A stretch of DNA of 64,000 nt, taken from positions 1,651,001 to 1,715,000 of the forward strand of contig CATNEN010000011.1 in the NCBI GenBank assembly GCA_950097015.1, in the 5' to 3' direction. The translations under genes and the position numbers were made by a program. Source of the DNA: Macrostomum hystrix (lineage: Eukaryota; Platyhelminthes; Macrostomidae). The stretch's first letter is position 1. Every line of letters begins with the position of its first letter. Shown here piece after piece: positions 46,400 to 57,480 of this stretch. The notes beneath the pieces are model-generated. The model was not told the DNA's origin and made no database searches. It saw only the letters and a list, made by a program, of their open reading frames with translations.

Positions 46400-47265
46400 T
46401 CTCTCCCACCCACTCTGCCACTCTTTCTAGCACTCTACCTCTCTCCCTACCACTCTACCTCTCTTCCTACCACTCTACCTCTCTCCCTACCACTCTACCT
46501 CTCTCCCTAGCACTCTGCCACTCTCCCTACCACCCTACCTCTCTCCCTAGCACTCTACCTCTCTCCCTCCCACTCTGCCACTCTCCCTACCACCCTACCT
46601 CTCTCCCTAGCACTCTACCTCTCTCCCTACCACTCTACCTCTCTCCCTAGCACTCTACCTCTCTCCCTCCCACTCTGCCACTCTCCCTACCACCCTACCT
46701 CTCTCCCTAGCACTCTACCTCTCTCCCTCCCACTCTGCCACTCTCCCTACCACCCTACCTCTCTCCCTCCCACTCTACCTCTCTCCCTAGCACTCTACCT
46801 CTCTCCCTCCCACTCTGCCACTCTCCCTACCACCCTACCTCTCTCCCTACCACCCTACCTCTCTCCCTCCCAATCTATCTCTCTCCCTACCACTCTACCA
46901 CTCTCCCTACCACTCTACTTCTCTCCCTACCACTCTACCTCTCTCCCTACCACTCTACCTCTCACCCTACCACTCTACTTCTCTCCTACCACTCTACCTC
47001 TCTCCCTAGCACTCTACCTCTCTCCCTACCACTCTGTACCTCTCTCCCTACCACTCTACCTCTCTCCCTCCCACTCTACCTCTCACCCTACCACTCTACT
47101 TCTCTCCTACCACTCTACCTCTCTCCCTACCACTCTACCTCTCACCCTACCACTCTACCTCTCTCCCTAGCACTCTACCTCTCTCCCTACCACTCTGTAC
47201 CTCTCTCCCTAGCACTCTACCTCTCTCCCTACCACTCTACCTCTCTCCCTCCTAATCTACCTCCC
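46400..47265. repeat. 20-bp pyrimidine-rich minisatellite, about 43 copies
   Basis: Unit CTCTACCTCTCTCCCTACCA, with CTCTGCCA and CCTAGCA variants in repeating order. The plus strand is almost entirely pyrimidine apart from A. Confidence 0.95.
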
Positions 47266-47903
47266 TAGGTCTTAACGTCTTCGTCTCTCCGTCTTTAAAT
47301 TTTTGAAAACATTTCTTGCAAGTTAAAATCTGTAATTTATGAAGTTTCAATAATAATATGTGTAGTAGGACACGCATTACGCAGTATTATATAGCTGTTC
47401 CAGATTACAGACACAACCATGGTTTCTTATCAGCTGCTAAGCGTAAATTTTTAACATTTTTTCCTCTAACAAAATTCTCTTTTTGCCATAAACTTGCCAT
47501 AATTCAGTTTTCATTCGCAAGTAAAGTGGCTCGCGAAGTTTTTGTTTTATTGCTAGCTAGCGTGCAAACTCACTTCTCTGCATCCGCGTCTTGAGTTGCT
47601 GTTGTCAGTTTTCGGTTTTATTATGCGAGCAAAGTTGAGTTGATCAGATCTTTATTTCACTCGCCTGAATTTTTGAGTGCGGTTTAAAAAATGAAAAACA
47701 ACAACGATGACGTCACAGAAAATGATAGCTGTAAATTCAGTATGTTTTAGTCCATAAAATCAATGCGAACTGCTTCGTAATCAAGAATTAAATAATTAAT
47801 CAATAATATACCTGCCATATGAGTGTTCTCTGCTACATGAGTGTTCCTGATGAAACACGCGGCTTGTATAACAAAATCAGAACATTGTAACACTTACTCT
47901 CAC
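47266..47903. other. unique AT-rich sequence
   Basis: Nothing recognised. Confidence 0.4.
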
Positions 47904-48785
47904 CTGTCTCATCTCTCCCCTGTCTCATCTCTCCCCTGTCTCATCTCTCCCCTGTCTCATCTCTCCCCTGTCTCATCTCTCCCCTGTCTCATCTCTCCCC
48001 TGTCTCATCTCTCCCCTGTCTCATCTCTCCCCTGTCTCATCTCTCCCCTGTCTCATCTCTCCCCTGTCTCATCTCTCCCCTGTCTCATCTCTCCCCTGTC
48101 TCATCTCTCCCCTGTCTCATCTCTCCCCTGTCTCATCTCTCCCCTGTCTAATCTCTCTATTGTCTCATCTCTCCCCTGTCTCATCTCTCCGCTGTCTCAT
48201 CTCTCCCCTGTCTCATCTCTCCCCTGTCTCATCTCTCCCCTGTCTCATCTCTCCCCTGTCTCATCTCTCCCCTGTCTCATCTCTCCCCTGTCTAATCTCT
48301 CTATTGTCTCATCTCTCCCCTGTCTCATCTCTCCGCTGTCTCATCTCTCCCCTGTCTCATCTCTCCCCTGTCTCATCTCTCCCCTGTCTCATCTCTCCCC
48401 TGTCTCATCTCTCCCCTGTCTCATCTCTCCCCTGTCTCATCTCTCCCCTGTCTCATCTCTCCCCTGTCTCATCTCTCCCCTGTCTCATCTCTCCCCTGTC
48501 TCATCTCTCCCCTGTCTCATCTCTCCCCTGTCTCATCTCTCCCCTGTCTCATCTCTCCCCAGTCTCGTCTCTCCCCTGTCTAATCTCTCTAGTGTCTCAT
48601 CTCTCCCCTGTCTCATCTCTCTAGTGTCTCATCTCTCCCCTGTCTCGGCTGTCCCCTGTCTAATCTCTCTAGTGTCTCATCTCTCCTTTGTCTCATCTCT
48701 CCCTGTCTCATCTCTCCCCTGTCTCATCTCTCCCCAGTCTCATCTCTCCCCAGTCTCATCTCTCTAGTGTCTCATCCCTCCCCTG
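47904..48785. repeat. 16-bp minisatellite, outlying copy of the hAT-associated family, about 55 copies
   Basis: Unit CCCCTGTCTCATCTCT, one base from the CCCGTGTCTCATCTCT form in the KIF26 introns. TGTCTAATCTCTCTATTG variants recur near 48146 and 48288. No hAT ends are visible beside it. Confidence 0.95.
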
Positions 48786-49324
48786 CCTCATTATTTTTTC
48801 ATGATCTTTTCAATATATATTCTAATAATTAAGCAATTAATAAGATTCCCAGTTGGAAATCAGACATTTCGGTAAAATGCAACTGAATTTTTTAATCTAT
48901 CCTTTAGACGTAGATTGATGCGTTGTACCCAATCGAGTTATTTTTATTTAGTTCCTTATATTGGTAAAATTGGCGGTGTCAGGCCAGTCAGGGTGCATTT
49001 CCGGTGTTTTGTATACCAAGGCCAAAACCTATCTAGTTGATGCCTTTCTTAAGCAATGATCTTCACTGATAACAGTTGCATAGCTATCTATAGATAAGAA
49101 GTTGTCACTTGTCAAGATACGAGCTAGTCACTAATTAATAAACTCTGATAGATAACAGAAAAAAAACACAATCGCATTGTACATTGATGCTAATTAGACG
49201 AAATTGTTCATATCAAATGTTAAGTGCTCTCAAAAACTTTGCTTGTAAATTAAATTGCGTATTTCGCTTTTCAGTAATCGCCATGCTACTGCAAGTAGTC
49301 AGTCACTTCACAGGATTAGACACC
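48786..49324. other. unique AT-rich sequence
   Basis: Nothing recognised. Confidence 0.4.
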
Positions 49325-50062
49325 TTTCAGCTAGTTTGGGATTTCAGCTAGTTTGGGATTTCAGATTAGTTTGGGATTTCAGCTAGTTAGGTATTTCAGA
49401 GTAGTTTGGGATTTCAGATTAGTTTGGGATTTCAGCTAGTTTGGGATTTCAGCTAGTTAGGTATTTCAGATTAGTTTGGGATTTCAGATTAGTTTGGGAT
49501 TTCCGATTAGTTTGGGATTTCCGATTAGCTTGGGATTTCCGATTAGTTTGGGATGTCAGCTAGTTCGGGATTTCAGCTTGCTTGGGATTTCAGCTAGTTT
49601 GGGATTTCAGCTAGTTTGGGATTTCAGCTAGTTTGGGATTTCAGCTAGTTTGGGATTTCAGCTAGTTTGGGATTTCAGCTAGTTTGGGATTTCAGCTAGT
49701 TTGGGATTTCAGCTAGTTTGGGATTTCAGCTAGTTTGGGATTTCAGCTAGTTCGGGATTTCAGCTAGTTTGGGATTTCCGATTAGTTTGGGATTTCCGAT
49801 TAGTTTGGGATTTCAGATTAGTTTGGGATTTCCGATTAGTTTGGGATTTCCGATTAGTTTGGGATTTCAGATTAGTTTGGGATTTCAGATTAGTTTGGGA
49901 TTTCCGATTAGTTTGGGATTTCAGATTAGTTTGGGATTTCAGATTAGTTTGGGATTTCAGCTAGTTTGGGATTTCCGATTAGTTTGGGATTTAAGATTAG
50001 TTTGGGATTTCCGATTAGTTTGGGATTTCCGATTAGTTTGGGATTTCAGCTAGTTTGGGATT
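49325..50062. repeat. 17/18-bp minisatellite, about 42 copies
   Basis: AGCTAGTTTGGGATTTC (17) and AGATTAGTTTGGGATTTC or CGATTAGTTTGGGATTTC (18) are interspersed; a pure run of the 17-mer lies near 49565-49760. Confidence 0.94.
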
Positions 50063-50424
50063 TTTGCTTTTCGAAACAGTGTTGAATCTAGCTGTAATCT
50101 GAAATAATGCACCATACTCGTTAGTCATATGATATTTTAGACCTGTGAACTTTAAGTTTAATTAGCACCTGTGGGAGCTACACGTAAGTGGGAGATGACA
50201 ATTTGACCGAGTTGCCAAGTAATGGTTATATCGGTATTTCCAAAGTCCAAAAATTTTTTAGCAAGACTGTCTAAGGCACGCGATGCGTAACCGAGCCGAA
50301 TTATTGCCAACACCCACACCGTAAATCGTACCAAAATTGGGCAGGTGAAAAAAACCACGAGCGACCTTACTAAAAAGTTTTGTTGCTTTAAGTTCTGCTT
50401 TCGAGAATTGATTGCTGAAGAATG
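50063..50424. other. unique sequence
   Basis: A minus-strand open frame ends near 50158 but has neither splice sites nor recognisable motifs. Confidence 0.35.
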
Positions 50425-50910
50425 TAGATGGGATAGAATCTACCTGAAGAATCGTGGTAGGATAGAATCTACCTGAAGAATCGTGGTAGGGTTGAATCTA
50501 CCTGAAGAATCGTGGTAGGGTTGAATCTACCTGAAGAATCGTGGTAGGATAGAATCTACCTGAAGAATCGTGGTAGGGTAGAATCTACCTGAAGAATCGT
50601 GGTAGGATAGAATCTACCTGAAGAATTGTGGTAGGGTAGAATCTACCCGTAAGAATTGTGTTAGGGTAGAATCTACCTGAAGAATCGTGGTAGGGTAGAA
50701 TCTACCTGAAGAAACGTGGTAGGGTAGAATCTACCTGAAGAATCATGGTAGGGTAGAATCTACCTGAAGAAACGTGGTAGGGTAGAATCTACCTGAAGAA
50801 TCATGGTAGGGTAAAATCTACCTGAAGAATCGTGGTAGGGTAGAATCTGCCTGAAGAATCATGGTAGGGTAGAATCTACCTGAAGAATCATGGTAGGTTG
50901 TATCCACCTG
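50425..50910. repeat. 29-bp minisatellite with an internal inverted repeat, about 17 copies
   Basis: The unit runs GAAGAATCGTGGTAGGGTAG then AATCTACCT. GGTAG and CTACC within each unit can pair as a short hairpin. The array stops 34 bp from the donor of the exon at 50945-51188. Confidence 0.93.
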
Positions 50911-50944
50911 ATCAGTCTAAAAATAGAATCAAATAGAAACTCAC

Positions 50945-51188
50945 CAAATGATTACACGGTCTGTTGTTATGAAATCGGACGAAGTGATTTCTCGAAAGAG
51001 GAAATCAGTGGAAAAGCCTGAACGAAAATTGTCTCTAAGGAGTAAAAAGCATTGTCTAGTGTGGCCTGTCACTCTACTGGTGAGCACAGCGTTTTCGAAA
51101 AATTGCAAGGTAGCAACTGTGCGGTCACTGTACCTGACGGCGAATATAAGCTCCGCAGCAGCTGGGAGTAAGGCGCTGGTTGCGTACA
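50945..51188 (-). CDS. isolated exon of an unidentified gene, weakly TMEM231-like
   Basis: A 244-bp open stretch with acceptor GTTTTCTAG before 51188 and donor ATTTG/GTGAGT after 50945; it enters in phase 1 and leaves in phase 2. It encodes YATSALLPAAAELIFAVRYS, then TVATLQFFENAVLTS, LLLRDNF and FREITSSDFITTD. The order L-I-x3-Y, then VATL, then A-x-L-x-S recalls the middle of TMEM231 (LILTFSYR, MATLVMQSMAFLQSS), a membrane protein of the ciliary transition zone. The similarity is from memory and short, so other membrane or secretory proteins are possible. The partner exons were not found: the next supported minus-strand exon downstream belongs to KIF26. The plus-strand ORF in the same place lacks splice support. 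Confidence 0.4.
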
Positions 51189-51849
51189 CTAGAAAACACC
51201 GAGTTGGTATTTCCCTACAATTCCTACCCCCCTTTTTACAAGAAATTGGCCACCAAATTCACTAAGGTGGGCAAGCGGTTGCACCTTTAAAAGGCACCTG
51301 GGGATTGCAAATAGGCCAATATCTAATTACCGGCCTTCAGCTGCCCACTAGAAGGTTGCCTCGCCGACTTCATTCGTCATAAATTCCACAGCCGCTTGTC
51401 TTCTAGGAGAGGTCAAGAAATCTTGTGGATCCTCTGTGCAGTGAACAAACTTTTTTATTTCCTTGCAACTGTCGAATTCAATTTGCTACTGGGGTCGCTC
51501 GACATTAGTTTCCTGCGGTGATCCTTCTAGGAGGGCCCAAGGCTGGAGCTGTTTTATTGCTTGACCTCGGCCTTAAGCTTTTTTTCGAGAGGACATGAGA
51601 TGGAGAGGGAGAACCGGCAACAACAAAATCCACGATGTTAAACAAGGGGAGCTAAGAAAAATTGGAGTACTTAAATTTAGAGAAACAATAGAGATATGCA
51701 AGATGGAGGACTAAAAGAGAAAACAGAGGGAGAAAAAAATGCGGAACGTAGAGGGACAAGGAGATGAGAGATGCAAGACGGTAAGGGAGATAAAAGATAT
51801 AAGAGAGAGATGAGAGACCGTAATAGACAATATATGAGAAATGCGAGAA
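51189..51849. other. unique sequence
   Basis: No exon recognised; GAGG-rich edges lead into the next array. Confidence 0.4.
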
Positions 51850-53210
51850 AGTGAGAGATGAGAGACGGAGAGAGATGAGAGACGGAGAGAGATGAGAGAC
51901 GGAGAGAGATGAGAGACGGAGAGAGATAAGAGACGGAGAGAGATGAGAGACGGAGAGAGATGAGAGACGGAGAGAGATAAAAGACGGAGAGAAATGAGAG
52001 ACGGAGACAGATGAGAGACGGAGAGAGATGAGAGACGGAGAGAGATGAGAGATGGAGACAGATGAGAGACGGAGAGAGATGAGAGACGGAGACAGATGAC
52101 AGACGGAATGAGATGAGAGACGGAGATAGATGAGACACGGAGTGAGATGAGACACGGAGAGAGATGAGAGACGGAGAGAGATGAGAGACGGAGAGAGATG
52201 AGAGACGGAGAGAGATAAGAGACGGAGAGAGATAAGAGACGGAGAGAGATGAGAGACGGAGAGAGATGAGAGACGGAGACAGATGAGAGACGGAGAGAGA
52301 TGAGAGACGGAGAGAGATGAGAGACGGAGAGAGATGAGAGACGGAGAGAGATGAGAGACGGAGACAGATGACAGACGGAATGAGATGAGAGACGGAGATA
52401 GATGAGACACGGAGTGAGATGAGACACGGAGAGAGATGAGAGACGGAGAGAGATGAGAGACGGAGAGAGATGAGAGACGGAGAGAGATGAGAGACGGAGA
52501 GAGATGAGAGACGGAGAGAGATGAGAGACGGAGAGAGATGAGAGACGGAGACAGATGAGAGACGGAGACAGATGAGAGACGGAGAGAGATGAGAGACGGA
52601 GAGAGATGAGAGACGGAGAGAGATGAGAGATGGAGACAGATGAGAGACGGAGAGAGATGAGAGACGGAGACAGATGACAGACGGAATGAGATGAGAGACG
52701 GAGATAGATGAGACACGGAGTGAGATGAGACACGGAGAGAGATGAGAGACGGAGAGAGATGAGAGACGGAGAGAGATGAAAGACGGAGAGAGATGAGAGA
52801 CGGAGACAGATGAGAGACGGAGACAGATGAGACACGGAGTGAGATGAGACACGGAGAGAGATGAGAGACGGAGACAGATGAGAGACGGAGACAGATGAGA
52901 GACGGAGACAGATGAGACACGGAGTGAGATGAGAGACGGAGACAGATGAGAGACGGAGACAGATGAGACACGGAGTGAGATGAGACACGGAGAGAGATGA
53001 GAGACGGAGACAGATGAGAGACGGAGACAGATGAGAGACGGAGACAGATGAGACACGGAGAGAGATGAGAGACGGAGAGAGATGAGAGACGGAGAGAGAT
53101 GAGAGACGGAAAGAGATGAGAGACGGAGACAGATGAGAGACGTAGAGAGATGAGAGACGGAGAGAGATGAGACACGGAGTGAAATGAGACACGGAGAGAG
53201 ATGAGAGACG
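51850..53210. repeat. 17-bp purine-rich minisatellite with higher-order repeats, about 80 copies
   Basis: Unit GAGACGGAGAGAGATGA. A variant block containing GACAGATGACAGACGGAATG starts at 52091, 52363 and 52669, i.e. 272 (16 units) and 306 bp (18 units) apart, each followed by the same GATAGATGAGACACGGAGTG variants. The minus strand is open in three frames (459-507 codons) as an artefact. Confidence 0.96.
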
Positions 53211-53559
53211 GGCTAGTCTCAAGGTAATCTACTGTCAGTAGTATCTATATATTTTTATCCTGTATTATTGAACATTTTTTGTATATTTGCCTAACAATTG
53301 ACCTCAATCTCTTATATAAATACGCAGTTGCTGATAATCGAAATAACTCCAAATATGGAATAGCTGATGATATACTATATTTAGACAATCAAATAAAAAT
53401 AACGAATGCAACTAAGTGTCACATTTTAAGACAAATATTTACTCACCACTCAGCAATTAAGAGTACATAAAGATTGCATAGATAATTTATTTTATGTAGC
53501 ATTTTCAAATCCTTACTGGTAAGTGAAGAAAACCTGACGGTATTTCGAAGCTCGGAAGG
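53211..53559. other. unique AT-rich sequence
   Basis: Nothing recognised. Confidence 0.4.
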
Positions 53560-54072
53560 AACCCTGAAGGTAGGATTGATGAAACTCTGAAGGAACCCTG
53601 AGGGGAAGAATGATGGAACTCTGAAGGAACCCTGAAGGTAGGATTGATGAAACTCTGAAGGAACCCTGAAGGTAGGATTGATGAAACTCTGAAGGAACCC
53701 TGAAGGTAGGATTGATGAAACTCTGAAGGAACCCTGAGGGGAAGAATGATGGAACTCTGAAGGAACCCTGAGGGGAAGAATGATGGAACTCTGAAGGAAC
53801 CCTGAGAGGAAGAATGATGGAACTCTGAAGCAACCCTGAGGGGAAGAATGATGGAACTCTGAAGCAACCCTGAGGGGAAGAATGATGGAACTCTGAAGGA
53901 ACCCTGAGGGGAAGAATGATGGAACTCTGAAGCAACCCTGAGGGGAAGAATGATGGAACTCTGAAGCAACCCTGAGGGGAAGAATGATGGAACTCTGAAG
54001 GAACACTGAGGGGAAGAATGATGGAACTCTGAAGCAACCCTGAGGGGAAGAATGATGGAACTCTGAAGCAAC
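53560..54072. repeat. 34-bp minisatellite, about 15 copies
   Basis: The unit runs GAAGGAACCCTGAGGGGAAG then AATGATGGAACTCT, with a second form (GAAGGTAGGATTGATGAAAC) near the left end. It ends about 170 bp beyond the stop codon of the membrane-protein gene and is therefore in or near its 3' UTR. Confidence 0.93.
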
Positions 54073-54243
54073 TAGAAAATTTTGACCCAGAGGGCGAACT
54101 TTCACGAAAATCGGTCATTTGGTTTGGGAGCTGTCGTGAAGTAGGCAGCGGGTATTTGAAATATCCCCGTGGACATTTTTGTCAAAATTGCTTTGAGTGG
54201 TCATGTATTATTTTATCATTGTTATTATTATTTGAATACAAAG

Positions 54244-54819
54244 TCAAACGTAGCTGATGACAGCGTCAGAACCACTGCGACAGCTGCCGCCAATGCTAGC
54301 CGACTGCTGACTCGGAGCGGCCCTACTAAAGGCAGTCTCACTCAGCTGTCTGGTCAGCAACGGCTGAGTTGAGCAGTCAGATGAGATTTGCACTTTCCGC
54401 CGGCCCTGACCTTGGCCCGGCTGCTGCTTGATCGCCACAATCCGCCGAGCCGTAGGGCCGTTGTTGATCGACGCAGCGCTGAGCATCCTCGACGGGAGGC
54501 CGTCGACTGCGGACGCGCTGAATGTCGGTCCCAGAGGTGTCTTCCGCAGCGGCTGCTGCTGCTGAATCTGCGGCAGCTGCTGCAAGTTTATCCCGCCCTC
54601 GGCCACCACAGCGTAGGTTGGCAGCCGCTGGGGGCTGATGGCCTCCAGAGTGTGATGACGGTGAAACGGTTTCGGCGGCTTCGGGCGAACTGGCCGAAGG
54701 CCGCAGAGCTCGGCGCTGCCGCCCTGCTCCTCGATGGCTTCGAGCTCGCGTTCGAGTTCTTCAGCGTACAGTCGCTGCAGATGAGCGATCCTGGCCTGAG
54801 TGAAGTTGAAGGACATTTT
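54244..54819 (-). CDS. single-pass membrane protein, last exon (cytoplasmic tail)
   Basis: Acceptor GACTAG precedes 54819; the exon opens AAA ATG in phase 0, matching the CAG end at 55178, so the chain reads CLEERQ-KMSFNFTQ. It continues with a charged helix (IAHLQRLYAEELERELEA), a Pro-rich RPVRPKPPKPF, PTYAVV, glutamine patches and a Ser-rich end, stopping at TGA 54246-54244. The ATG at 54816 would be a possible start if this were a separate one-exon gene of 190 residues, but the matching phase and continuous charged sequence favour splicing to the membrane-spanning exon. I do not recognise the family; the Pro-rich and PTY segments could be protein-binding sites. Confidence 0.65.
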   Translation of the reverse strand, partial: KMSFNFTQARIAHLQRLYAEELERELEAIEEQGGSAELCGLRPVRPKPPKPFHRHHTLEAISPQRLPTYAVVAEGGINLQQLPQIQQQQPLRKTPLGPTFSASAVDGLPSRMLSAASINNGPTARRIVAIKQQPGQGQGRRKVQISSDCSTQPLLTRQLSETAFSRAAPSQQSASIGGSCRSGSDAVISYV

Positions 54820-54889
54820 CTAGTCATGTCTGTTCTGCCGTCTTTTGAGTTATGTGGTCCTAATTGCTGGAAGCTTGTAATATAGTTAG

Positions 54890-55005
54890 TTTTCTATAGC
54901 ATCGTTATTTTCTGTAAAATCGTTAGTTTTTGTAAAATCGTTAGTTTTAGTAAAATCGTTAGTTTTTGTAAAATCGTTAGTTTTTGTAAAATCGTTAGTT
55001 TTCAG
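54890..55005. repeat. 17-bp minisatellite, about 7 copies
   Basis: Unit TTTTGTAAAATCGTTAG. It lies in the intron between the last two exons of the membrane-protein gene, 70 bp from the acceptor. Confidence 0.9.
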
Positions 55006-55019
55006 TAATATCTGTTTAC

Positions 55020-55135
55020 TGTTATGATATCTGTGTACTACGACTTGAAGGTCCAGAGTTCGATTTCCCGGCTCGACTAGAATCATTTCTTGTCCTTTAG
55101 CAAGACACTTAAAATTGTAATTCTATTATGACAGT
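55020..55135 (+). mobile_element. SINE family A fragment
   Basis: ACTACGACTTGAAGGTCCAG, then a B box GAGTTCGATTTCCCG and TAGCAAGACACTTAAAATTG, matching 21015-21100. Confidence 0.55.
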
Positions 55136-55177
55136 AGGCCTGGGAGTGACAGCTTATCCAAACAGTTTATTTCTCAC

Positions 55178-55449
55178 CTGTCGCTCCTCTAAGCAGACAG
55201 ACATCCTTGAGCCTCTGGCGTATTCCCTGTAGATGACAGTGTCGCTGGGCTCCTTGCACACCTTCACCTTGTCGATGTTCTTCGGTTTGAGATGTCGCAC
55301 CGACTCGCAGGTGCTGCGCGAAATCTGCAGGTTTCCCAGCTTGTGCAAGAATAACGCGATGGCTGCCGCCCAGCCAATCAGCACCAGCAGAAAGATCAGC
55401 GCGTCGGTCACTGTCCAACGGGGCATGACGTTCAGCTGGTGCCCGCCTG
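55178..55449 (-). CDS. single-pass membrane protein, transmembrane exon
   Basis: A 272-bp exon with acceptor AATTTGAG before 55449 and donor CGACAG/GTGAGA after 55178. Its first two bases CA join A at 58880 (ACA, Thr), giving the chain SNS-T-GGHQLNV, and it ends in phase 0. The hydrophobic segment ALIFLLVLIGWAAAIALFL is about 19 residues and is followed by HKL, fitting an outside-to-inside stop-transfer. Beyond it are STCESVRHLKPKNIDKV and SDTVIYREYARGSRMSVCLE. The phases agree with both neighbours, so this is one gene. The family is not recognised. A second open frame over the same stretch lacks the hydrophobic segment. Confidence 0.75.
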
Positions 55450-55544
55450 CTCAAATTGGTGCAGATTAAGTTTTGAGTCTAGGGTGTACTTTTCACACTA
55501 ATCGTGCTGAGAAAAGAAAGATAAGAATTAAAAAACTCAGGGGA

Positions 55545-56105
55545 GAGTTAGTGTCTGAACTACTGAAAATTCAGGTGAGAGGCAGCGCCTGAACTGCTCC
55601 TGAACTGCTGCAGATTCAGGTGAGAGGTAGCGCCTGAACTGCTGAAGATTCAGGTGAGAGGCAGCGCCTGAACTGCTGAAGATTCAGGTGAGAGGCAGCT
55701 CCTGAACTGCTGCAGATTCAGGTGAGAGGTAGCGCCTGAACTGCTGAAGATTCAGGTGAGAGGCAGCGCCTGAACTGCTGAAGATTCAGGTGAGAGGTAG
55801 CGCCTGAACTGCTGAAGATTCAGGTGAGAGGTAGCGCCTGAACTGCTGAAGATTCAGGTGAGAGGTAGCGCCTGAACTGCTGAAGATTCAGGTGAGAGGT
55901 AGCGCCTGAACTGCTGAAGATTCAGGTGAGAGGCAGTGTCTGAACTGCTGAAGATTCAGGTGAGAGGTAGCGCCTGAAATGCTGAAGATTCAGGAGAGAG
56001 GCAGTGTCTGAACTGCTGAAGATTCAGGTGAGAGGCAGCGCCTGAACTGCTGAAGATTCAGGTGAGAGGTAGCGCCTGAACTGCTGAAGATTCAGGTGAG
56101 AGGCT
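55545..56105. repeat. 34-bp minisatellite with internal inverted repeat, about 16 copies
   Basis: The unit runs GCGCCTGAACTGCTGAAG then ATTCAGGTGAGAGGTA. CCTGAA and TTCAGG in each unit can pair. Every unit also holds CAGGTGAG, a perfect donor consensus on the plus strand, antisense to the gene. It lies 95 bp upstream of the acceptor at 55449. Confidence 0.94.
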
Positions 56106-56574
56106 GTTGTCTCAAATGCAGATCATATTTGGTATGAGGTAGCAGCAGATAAGCTAAACGAATTGATGTGCATTAAATCAAAGGAAAACATTAAGAATCA
56201 TTTTATGGCCTCGTAAAAGCATGGGCTATCTTAGCTGACTTCCTGCTCATTGTAGCGGGTTAAATCTGGCAGTAAATATAGCCTTTTATGCCCGATTGCT
56301 CATTAGCTCGTACAAACCCGATCTTGGCATCTCTGCGTGGCTCACTTGCACGCGAATTCTGCTGGAAGGCTTTCCTCTAGAAGCAGTTGCTTGTTGATTC
56401 AGGTTGTAAATCTGATACAGATCTAAAGAGCAGGAGAGAGGGGTCTTTGGAAATGCAAAAAAGAAAATATCTATCTTTTTTATTAACGAGGCAGGGATTA
56501 GGATTTGTACGGAGTATTCGAGCAGTATAGCAGATCTAAAAAATATTGGGAAGTGAATCTTTGAAGGGTTGGGA
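56106..56574. other. intron of the membrane-protein gene, unique sequence
   Basis: Nothing recognised. Confidence 0.4.
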
Positions 56575-57480
56575 AGCGATCCATGAAGTATATCCCTGAT
56601 CCCTGAAGTATATCCCTGAAGTAGATCCCTGAAGTAGATCCCTGAAGTATATCCCTGATCCTTGTAGTATATCCCTGATCCCAGTAGTAGATCCCTGATC
56701 CCTTATCCCTGATGTAGATCCCTGATCCCTGATCCCTGAAGAAGATCCCTGATCTCAGTAGTAGATCCCTGATCCTTGAAGTAGATCCCTGATCCTTGAA
56801 GTAGATCCCCGATCCTTGAAGTAGATCCCTGATCCTTGAAGTAGATCCCTGATCCTTGAAGTAGATCCCCGATCCTTGAAGTAGATCCCTAATCCGAGTA
56901 GTAGATCTCTGATCCTTGAAGTAGATCCCCGATCCCAGTAGTAGATCCCTGATCCCTGAAGTAGATCCCTGATCTCAGTAGTAGATCCCTGATCCTTGAA
57001 GTAGATCCCTGATCCTTGAAGTAGATCCCCGATCCTTGAAGTAGATCCCTGATCCTTGAAGTAGATCCCCGATCCTTGAAGTAGATCCCTAATCCGAGTA
57101 GTAGATCTCTGATCCTTGAAGTAGATCCCCGATCCTTGAAGTAGATCCCCGATCCCAGTAGTAGATCCCTGATCCCTGAAGTAGATCCCTGATCTCAGTA
57201 GTAGATCCCTGATCCTTGAAGTAGATCCCTGATCCTTGAAGTAGATCCCCGATCCTTGAAGTAGATCCCTGATCCTTGAAGTAGATCCCCGATCCTTGAA
57301 GTAGATCCCTAATCCGAGTAGTAGATCTCTGATCCTTGAAGTAGATCCCCGATCCTTGAAGTAGATCCCTGATCCCAGTAGTAGATCCCTAATCCCAGTA
57401 GTAGATCTCTGATCCTTGAAGTAGATCCCTGATCCCTGAAGTAGATCCCTTAACACTGAAGTAGATCCCTAATCCCAGAA
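56575..57480. repeat. 20-bp minisatellite, about 45 copies
   Basis: Unit GTAGATCCCTGATCCTTGAA, with ATCCCC, ATCTCAGTA and CTAATCCGAGTA variants. A block of about 240 bp with the variants in the same order starts near 56755, 56975 and 57205, indicating segment duplication. Confidence 0.95.

Noticed and set aside
50948-51265. 105-codon plus-strand ORF
   Set aside because: It overlaps a minus-strand frame bounded by good splice sites and shows no family features.
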